Assembly: GCF_024807845.1 (NCBI RefSeq)
Contig: NZ_JANUEQ010000002.1
Coordinates: 310,001-374,000 of the forward strand
Reading direction: 5' to 3'
DNA: 64,000 bases
Origin: Klebsiella sp. BIGb0407
GTDB taxonomy: Bacteria; Pseudomonadota; Gammaproteobacteria; Enterobacterales; Enterobacteriaceae
Every line of letters starts with the position of its first letter. Position 1 is the first letter of the stretch. The notes under the pieces were generated by a model. That model was not told the origin of the DNA. It was given only the letters and a program-made list of their open reading frames with translations, and searched no databases. The position numbers were made by a program, and so were the translations under genes. Below, piece by piece: positions 58,496 through 64,000 of the stretch.

Positions 58496-60055
58496 TTACT
58501 TCAGCAAAGGTATCAGACCTTTCAGACGTTGCGGGTCACTCTTAATCCCCTCGACCACAATTGCGGCTATCGCCTCTGCCCCTTTTTCCTGAAAATGCGT
58601 CCGATCAGGATTCATAATATTGCCTGTGGTTGCCACATCAGCGTAGTAAGGGTAGCGGATAACATCAGAGACACCCAGCCAGTAGTTTTTCCACTCGGGC
58701 TCTCCCAGACTATTAGCAAACTCCCGGCTTCTGGTATCCAAATCAATCACTGCAACATGGTTCTCTGTCGCAGTATCGATAACGGTTTGTGAGTAGCTAC
58801 CCGGGTAATCGCCTTTGGTCGTGATATGAGTACTGGAGGTAATAGGAAACAATCCAGCAACCTGACTCGTTACTGTTTTGTCCTGATTGATACGCGTCAC
58901 TGGCGTTATCAGTACCGGAATAGCCCCTTTGTCGTTAGCCAGCTGTAGGTATTTTTCTAGCGATTTCTGGAATGAGTAATCAGGTTGATCGGCAGGAAAA
59001 CGAGGGGTACCGTCTGCGGCATTAGCATAGGTACAACGGAAAATCCAATCCGTCCCGCCCGTCACATTACATTTTTCGTCATTATGACCGAATTGTATCA
59101 ACAGATAATCGCCTGCCTGAATATTATCAGCAATCAGGTCAAACCAGCCTTCAGTAATAAAGCTACGCGAACTACGGCCCGATTGCGCGACATTGATGAC
59201 TTTGACATCTGCATCGGTTTTAAACTGACGGTTAAATGCTTGTCCCCAGCCCATACGCGGCAGAACTTCTGCCGGATAATTACTGGCGGTGGAATCGCCG
59301 GCAATAAATACTCGGGTTTTATAATCACTCCAGGGTTTTAAGCGCGGATCCAGTGGATTGCTGCTACGGATCTCCATCAGGTTACGATCGTAAAGCGCGC
59401 TACTGCCTCTTTCCGTTATTGTCCCATTGCTGAAACCATCACGATTAAAATAGAGCTGCGCCAGAACAGCATCGACTCCCGTATGGTCAGCCTTCATTGC
59501 GCTGGTAACAGGTTCAAAATGTTCCGCATCACTGACACCGGCAGCCTTAAGCGCATCCAACAGATCGATACGTAGTTTATTACTGGCAGCTTCAATCGTA
59601 GCTGCTTTCGCTCCCGCAGGAGCACAGGCCGCAATCAGCTGCAGTGAACCTTTTAGTCCGAGATCGGTTGTGGCTACTGCTGAAGCTATTTTGTCAGTCA
59701 GTGGATTAATATTCGCGATATTGACGGTATTTGCCTGCAAAGTAGTAAGTACGGATGCCAGTTGAATGTCATCTTTTTGTACACTCAACAGAATAGGTGC
59801 CGTCATTTCACTGGCGGGTAATACAAAACTTCCGTCAGCCTGTGTCTGTAATACACTGCGCACACCTGTCGCATCACAAACAGTAATACTGGCGTTGGAA
59901 AGAGGCCCCCCCACAGCTGCAACACCCCGGATAGAGGTTGTCTGAAGCTCTGCCTTATTTTTATTATTTTGGTCATTATTATCGACGGTGGTCTGCGCCA
60001 TGACGGGTGAAGAGAGCAACAAGCTTAATGTTATGGCGTATGGTGTTAATTGCAT
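58496..60055 (-). CDS. Secreted SGNH esterase, rhamnogalacturonan acetylesterase-like (CE12), with N-terminal extension
   Basis: 519 residues from the ATG at 60055, which has an AGGGG site and starts a signal peptide (ends SSPVMAQ). The C-terminal ~290 residues are a CE12-type SGNH hydrolase: FIAGDSTASNYP (block I), NVAQSGRSSRS (block II), IQFGHNDEK (block III) and NPDRTHFQEKGAEAI (block V with Asp and His). Such enzymes remove acetyl groups from pectic rhamnogalacturonan or related polymers. About residues 35-215 hold an extra region that starts like a carboxypeptidase-regulatory-like beta domain (GPLSNASITVCDATGV) and continues helical. A phospholipase or other ester substrate is possible. 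Confidence 0.82.
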   Translation of the reverse strand: MQLTPYAITLSLLLSSPVMAQTTVDNNDQNNKNKAELQTTSIRGVAAVGGPLSNASITVCDATGVRSVLQTQADGSFVLPASEMTAPILLSVQKDDIQLASVLTTLQANTVNIANINPLTDKIASAVATTDLGLKGSLQLIAACAPAGAKAATIEAASNKLRIDLLDALKAAGVSDAEHFEPVTSAMKADHTGVDAVLAQLYFNRDGFSNGTITERGSSALYDRNLMEIRSSNPLDPRLKPWSDYKTRVFIAGDSTASNYPAEVLPRMGWGQAFNRQFKTDADVKVINVAQSGRSSRSFITEGWFDLIADNIQAGDYLLIQFGHNDEKCNVTGGTDWIFRCTYANAADGTPRFPADQPDYSFQKSLEKYLQLANDKGAIPVLITPVTRINQDKTVTSQVAGLFPITSSTHITTKGDYPGSYSQTVIDTATENHVAVIDLDTRSREFANSLGEPEWKNYWLGVSDVIRYPYYADVATTGNIMNPDRTHFQEKGAEAIAAIVVEGIKSDPQRLKGLIPLLK

Positions 60056-60103
60056 AAGAACCCCTGCGCTACAATCAGAAGATATATACTCGTAATTCAT
60101 CAA

Positions 60104-60548
60104 ATTGTAGCTGTGCTAGCTAATAGTAAATTAAAGAGGGCAATAGAAATAACCCAGAATCATCCATGCATATTGGGATATCAATAAATCCAACTGCTGG
60201 ATTATTTATAATCAAAATCAACCCGCAAAATCTATCAAAAATGAAACATTGTTTTAATAACGCAGATCACAAATTCAATAAAGATTTTGGTTACAGAGGT
60301 GAAGGGCGTGAGAAATGACTCGATGATGAGTAATTATCAATAAAATCAGTATAATGACCATATAACAAGCAAAAATAAGCAACCGATATCACGTGACACA
60401 CTTAGTCTAAAATATGAAATCCCGAAACATTTTTAGTTAAAAAAGTGTAAAGATTCATAAATTTTTACACTTTTAATAAAACTGAAATATTGTTTTCTTA
60501 CTATCCAGGCTCACAAATTTTATTATTTCTATTGGGAATAAATTATTT
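60104..60548. other. Divergent region between CE12 and alkaline phosphatase genes
   Basis: 445 bases, AT-rich, no gene. The only clear element is an 11-bp inverted repeat at 60441-60474. No Pho box (CTGTCATA-type repeat) was recognised, so PhoB control is not shown. Confidence 0.4.
60441..60474. promoter_or_regulatory. 11-bp inverted repeat upstream of the alkaline phosphatase gene
   Basis: AAAAGTGTAAA (60441-60451) and TTTACACTTTT (60464-60474) are perfect inverted repeats separated by 12 bases, about 75 bases upstream of the start codon. It could be an operator for a dimeric regulator or a leader hairpin. Confidence 0.45.
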
Positions 60549-62195
60549 ATGCGCTTTCTAAAGTCACTTGTTTATACCGCTGTGTCAATTTCACTGGCTT
60601 TCCCGCAATTATCTGTAGCTGCCAATACGAGCGAAAAACCACAAACCGTTAAAAATGTGATTGTTATGATCCCAGATGGAATGAGTGTGACAGGCACCAC
60701 GCTTGCTCGGCTTTATAAAGGGGAATCTCTTGCTCTTGACCCGTTGGCAAGTGGCTTAATGAGCACCTGGAATGGTGACGGTACTATTGCCGATTCAGCG
60801 CCTGCTGGCTCGGCTATCTCTTCTGGCTGGAAATCCCAGAGCGGTAACATCGCCAGTACCGGGAAAAAATATGATTTACCGGGAGTCAAAACGCCTCCGG
60901 CTGGAGAAGAACTCCGCCCCGTAGCAACCCTGCTTGAAGCCGCAAAACTGAGTGGCCGGTCTGCGGGTATTATCAGTACCAGTGAATTTATGCACGCAAC
61001 GCCTGCTGACTTCAGTGCGCATGATCCTTCACGTAAAAGCTACGATAACCTGACAGAACAAATTGTCTATAATAACCTGGACGTGATTTTAGGTGGTGGT
61101 GCTAAATATCTGAAAGCTGAGAACCGTGCCGATAAAGAAGACATGGCTAAAGTCCTCACTTCACGTGGCTATACCATTGTTAACACCCCCGATCAGCTCA
61201 ATTCATTTGATGGTAAAAAACTGGTCGGTGTGTTTGGTAAAACAGATAAACACACGGCACTGTCTTATGACCTGGACCGTGACCCGGCGCTGGAACCTTC
61301 ACTGGGTGATATGACACAAAAAGCGATTGATGTGTTGTCACAAAACCCGGATGGCTTCTTCTTAATGGTTGAAGGTTCAAAAGTTGACTGGGCAGCCCAT
61401 GCCAACGACCCGGTGGGTATTGTCAGCGATGTTCTGGCATTTGATAACGCCGTCGCTAAAGCCGTTGAGTTCGCGAAAAAAGACGGTAATACCTTAATCA
61501 TTGCCATGACCGACCACGGTAACTCAGGTATCTCTATCGGCGACCGCTCTACCTCTACAAATTATGATAAAACGCACTGGACAAGTTTTATCAACCCGCT
61601 GAAAAAAGCGAAAGTCACTGGCGAAGGATTTGAAGCCATACTGGAAACTCAGTCAGCCAAGCAAGACCCGGTAAAAATTCGTGCTTTAGCGCAAGAGTGG
61701 CTGGGTGTTGATGATTTAACGGATGCTGAAGTTAAGAATATTATGGGTGCCAAAGCGGACTCATTAAACTATGTCGTCGGCCCTATCCTTGCTGAGCGTG
61801 CAAAAATCGGCTTCACCACCAACGGACATACCGGTGAAGATGTGGTTCTCTACAGCTATGACCCACGCGGCCGCCTGCTGGGTGGCTTAATGGAGAACAC
61901 CGAAGTGGCTCAATTTATGGCATCGGCACTCGATGTAAACTTAGAGCAAGCAACTAACCGTCTGTTCCTTGATGCCAATGCTGAGTTTAAGGCTAAAGGC
62001 GCAACCGTCAGTGAAGACGTCTCGGATGCAGAGAATCCGGTTCTGGTGGTTAAAAAGGGCAACCAAACCCTGAAGATCCCACGTAATAAAAGCGTTGCAT
62101 GGCTGAATGATAAAGAAGTCATTTCAGAAGGGGTCAATGTTTATAACGGTTCTCGCTGGTTTGTTTCCCAGTCAATCATCGACCAAATTAAATAA
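60549..62195 (+). CDS. Alkaline phosphatase (PhoA superfamily)
   Basis: 548 residues with a signal peptide (about 1-24). Family residues are present: metal Asp in IPDGMS, the nucleophilic Ser in DSAPAGSA (about 80-87), metal ligands in KVDWAAHANDP and MTDHGNSG, and His in NGHTGED. It would release phosphate from organic esters in the periplasm. It is longer than E. coli PhoA (471) and differs enough that I do not use the phoA symbol. It is divergent from the acetylesterase and ends at a perfect terminator. Confidence 0.93.
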   Translation: MRFLKSLVYTAVSISLAFPQLSVAANTSEKPQTVKNVIVMIPDGMSVTGTTLARLYKGESLALDPLASGLMSTWNGDGTIADSAPAGSAISSGWKSQSGNIASTGKKYDLPGVKTPPAGEELRPVATLLEAAKLSGRSAGIISTSEFMHATPADFSAHDPSRKSYDNLTEQIVYNNLDVILGGGAKYLKAENRADKEDMAKVLTSRGYTIVNTPDQLNSFDGKKLVGVFGKTDKHTALSYDLDRDPALEPSLGDMTQKAIDVLSQNPDGFFLMVEGSKVDWAAHANDPVGIVSDVLAFDNAVAKAVEFAKKDGNTLIIAMTDHGNSGISIGDRSTSTNYDKTHWTSFINPLKKAKVTGEGFEAILETQSAKQDPVKIRALAQEWLGVDDLTDAEVKNIMGAKADSLNYVVGPILAERAKIGFTTNGHTGEDVVLYSYDPRGRLLGGLMENTEVAQFMASALDVNLEQATNRLFLDANAEFKAKGATVSEDVSDAENPVLVVKKGNQTLKIPRNKSVAWLNDKEVISEGVNVYNGSRWFVSQSIIDQIK

Positions 62196-62209
62196 TTAAT
62201 CTCCTCTTG

Positions 62210-62249
62210 AGTAAAGCTCGCACTGTCGGAGCTTTACTCATCTTTTTTC
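62210..62249 (+). terminator. Terminator after the alkaline phosphatase gene
   Basis: GAGTAAAGCTC (62210-62220) and GAGCTTTACTC (62230-62240) form a perfect 11-bp stem with a 9-base loop, followed by a T-run. Confidence 0.93.
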
Positions 62250-63099
62250 TTCAATACCACACTCCCCCTCCTGACTCGCCCCATTATGCATCCATAACAT
62301 AGTTAATCCCCTCAAAGCTTGACCGTCAAACATTACTCGAAATAACGATAAGCACTTAAAACACCCTCTGTATTAGAACTTATCTGAGAGAATAATAAAT
62401 CATAATTTATGCATAAATATAATTATAGCAATATTAGTAACAGCCCATCAGATATCAATTTCTTCAACTTTACCTGCAAATATGCCAATGAAATTCTTTT
62501 TACGCCATTTCATTTACAACAAAAAAAATGATTTCATATGCAATGGTATTAATTTAAACCTTCTGTTCTTTAAGTACCCTTACTGAACATTTGCTATATC
62601 GATTATCAATACCAGAAAGATAAGTTTTCTATTTGCATAATGCATGCTTCATAAGTAAAGAATGATAATAACAACAAATCATCAAGTATTTTATGCTTTT
62701 TATATCACTTAAATCAGGAAAAATAACAAGCATGGCACAAAAAACAGAATATTAATCTTGTTTTTAACTTAACAATAAAAACCAAAAACAGAAACAGAAA
62801 AACAACCAAAGCAGAACAATGAACTGGGTTAATTTAAAAAAACCAGTTTTAATGACCATTAAATAGCTACAAATGCAGAATAAAACATCAAAAACAATGA
62901 AAAATGATACAAATGTTATTGTTAAATAATTTTCAACAAATAAATAACAAATAAAACAAAGTGATATATCCGACTTAACCTGAATCAACCAAAAGATACG
63001 GTTATTTTATTCAACCAGGCATTGAATAATACCCTCATTTGCGGGTTTTAACGGAAAGATTATATTTAAAAAACGGCGTTTAAATCTCTTGGAGGCTTT
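62250..63099 (+). promoter_or_regulatory. Long AT-rich region upstream of the fimbrial operon
   Basis: About 850 bases without a supported gene. It is highly AT-rich with many A- and T-tracts, as expected of an H-NS-silenced fimbrial promoter. I found no inverted repeats of the fimS type and noticed no GATC sites, so neither inversion nor Dam-dependent switching is suggested. The first fimbrial gene has a strong GGAGG site at 63090. Confidence 0.45.
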
Positions 63100-63678
63100 A
63101 TGTTAAAGAATAAGTACGTACTTACGCTTTTGTCTCTGGCGGTCGTGTCATTCCCATCATTTGCTGCAACTAATAGTGAAGGCGGAACATTAAGTTTTAC
63201 CGGTTCAATCAGTGATACTACCTGTACGATAAACGGCGGGGGTAGCAGCTCGTTAACTATTCCATTGAACCCAATCACAGTGACTGACGCTGGCACCACA
63301 GCTAATACCGTGATTGCGAAAAATCAAAAAACCTTCGACTTAACTTTCTCGGACTGTGCCCCGGCATCAGTTCCTGCGAGCAACTTAAAGATTTATTTCA
63401 GCTCTGCCAATATTTCCAGTAGCGGATTATATTTAGTCAACACCTCAGTAAATGAAGCCGATGCTGCAGTTGCAAAAAATGTCGGATTCAGTCTGTCAAC
63501 AACTCAGGCGCGTACTACCCCTCTCCAGTTGAATAATGGCTTAGATACTGGAATCAGTGGTGCTTCGCCAACAGCTCAAACCTTTTCTTTAGTCGCCAGT
63601 TATTACAAGACAGCTGCCGCTGCGGCCAAAGCGGGTGCGATACAGTCTAGCGTAGTTTATACCATCTCTTATTTATAA
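63100..63678 (+). CDS. Major fimbrial subunit (type 1 pilin family)
   Basis: 192 residues behind a GGAGG ribosome-binding site. Signal peptide about 1-22 (VVSFPSFAA). Mature features are typical of chaperone-usher pilins: TLSFTGSISDTTCTI with the first cysteine, LTFSDCAPASV with the second, and the C-terminal beta strand VVYTISYL used for donor-strand exchange. The chaperone gene follows after a hairpin, so this is the start of a fimbrial operon whose usher and adhesin lie beyond the window. Confidence 0.93.
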   Translation: MLKNKYVLTLLSLAVVSFPSFAATNSEGGTLSFTGSISDTTCTINGGGSSSLTIPLNPITVTDAGTTANTVIAKNQKTFDLTFSDCAPASVPASNLKIYFSSANISSSGLYLVNTSVNEADAAVAKNVGFSLSTTQARTTPLQLNNGLDTGISGASPTAQTFSLVASYYKTAAAAAKAGAIQSSVVYTISYL

Positions 63679-63690
63679 TAATGATGATAA

Positions 63691-63716
63691 AAGCCAGACG
63701 AATGACCGTCTGGCTT
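63691..63716 (+). terminator. Hairpin between pilin and chaperone genes
   Basis: AAGCCAGACG (63691-63700) and CGTCTGGCTT (63707-63716) form a perfect 10-bp stem with a 6-base loop and no T-run. Such hairpins often protect the pilin message and reduce read-through to the chaperone. Confidence 0.75.
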
Positions 63717-63734
63717 ACTTAGTGGAGAATCATA

Positions 63735-64000
63735 ATGAAGAAAACATTACTGCCACTCTTCTTCTTTTTTCTCTCACAGAATGCCCTTGCGAATATTGTC
63801 GTAACTGGAACTCGTGTTATTTATCCTGAAGGGGTAAATAGCATGGCAATTCAGTTAACAAATAATGGTAAAGACTCAGCGCTGGTCCAGTCATGGACAG
63901 ACAGCGGTGATTTTAATTCCACGCCCGAGAATTCTAACGCACCTTTTTATATTTCCCCACCAATTATCAAAGTTGATGGTTTACAGGGCCAGCAACTCAA
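63735..64000 (+). CDS. Periplasmic fimbrial chaperone (partial)
   Basis: The first 88 codons of a PapD-type chaperone, cut by the window end. A signal peptide (about 1-19, FFFLSQNALA) is followed by the immunoglobulin-like domain 1: IVVTGTRVIYPEGVNS (about 21-36) with the conserved TR-x-IYP motif, and PFYISPPIIKVDG (about 70-82). It starts 56 bases after the pilin gene behind a GGAG site. The chaperone folds and caps pilins in the periplasm. Confidence 0.9.
   Translation, partial: MKKTLLPLFFFFLSQNALANIVVTGTRVIYPEGVNSMAIQLTNNGKDSALVQSWTDSGDFNSTPENSNAPFYISPPIIKVDGLQGQQL

Noticed and set aside
62764..62988. 74-residue hydrophobic frame on the minus strand
   Set aside because: It is low-complexity (Phe, Leu, Cys runs) arising from A/T-tract DNA, with no ribosome-binding site and no recognisable domain.
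62250..63099. fim-type invertible promoter switch
   Set aside because: No pair of inverted repeats of suitable length and spacing, and no recombinase gene, could be found.

Overview
The window is a chromosomal segment of a gram-negative enterobacterium (order Enterobacterales). The order sprT-endA-rsmE-gshB-yqgE-ruvX, yggR-yggS-yggT-yggU-rdgB-hemW, yggN-yggL-trmB, mutY-yggX-mltC, speC and tRNA-Phe matches the E. coli metK-to-pheV region, and the proteins are close enough to recognise individually. Base composition is moderate, with AT-rich stretches around accessory genes. I cannot fix genus or species from sequence alone.

Region by region. (1) 1-5761: the biosynthetic arm of a tellurite-resistance (Ter) system (ATP-grasp, phosphoribosyltransferase/TRSP, HAD phosphatase, PRTase-PELOTA 'StiP', citrate-lyase-like protein) behind a near-consensus promoter, followed by the regulator terW. 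The ter structural genes are not in the window and may lie to the left. (2) 5867-18673: the conserved housekeeping block, interrupted by a DUF1622 membrane protein and an AbiE-type nucleotidyltransferase toxin-antitoxin pair between ruvX and yggR; yggM and ansB, which E. coli carries between hemW and yggN, are missing. (3) 18674-24806: an alpha-glucoside PTS module (GntR regulator, aglA, aglB, glycoporin) wedged between trmB and mutY, flanked by an imperfect 16-bp direct repeat whose right copy contains the mutY start codon. (4) 24807-30099: mutY, yggX, mltC, speC with a long structured leader holding a small upstream ORF, and tRNA-Phe. (5) 30100-31831: a defence-like locus: promoter, structured RNA candidate, an Abi-family HEPN gene whose CBS-like C-terminus is cut off by a frameshift, and a truncated DUF2442 gene. 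(6) 31848-44534: sugar and sugar-acid catabolism: a DUF5107-TPR protein, sugar:H+ symporter and mutarotase under a ROK repressor, then L-galactonate genes lgoD-uxaB with lgoT and lgoR. (7) 44607-64000: surface and scavenging genes: a PAP2-phosphatase autotransporter, an exported ankyrin protein, an old-yellow-enzyme reductase, a five-gene peptide-type ABC transporter next to an M24 peptidase and a LysR regulator, a GNAT acetyltransferase, a CE12 acetylesterase, an alkaline phosphatase, and the start of a chaperone-usher fimbrial operon.

How they fit: the accessory genes suggest a plant- or gut-associated life using alpha-glucosides, L-galactonate, pectin-type polymers, peptides and organic phosphate. 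The least ordinary items are the RNA plus Abi/HEPN (CBS) locus after tRNA-Phe, the speC leader with a small ORF and competing hairpins, the PAP2 autotransporter, and the DUF5107 sugar locus. All functional calls come from recognising families by eye; no database search was run.
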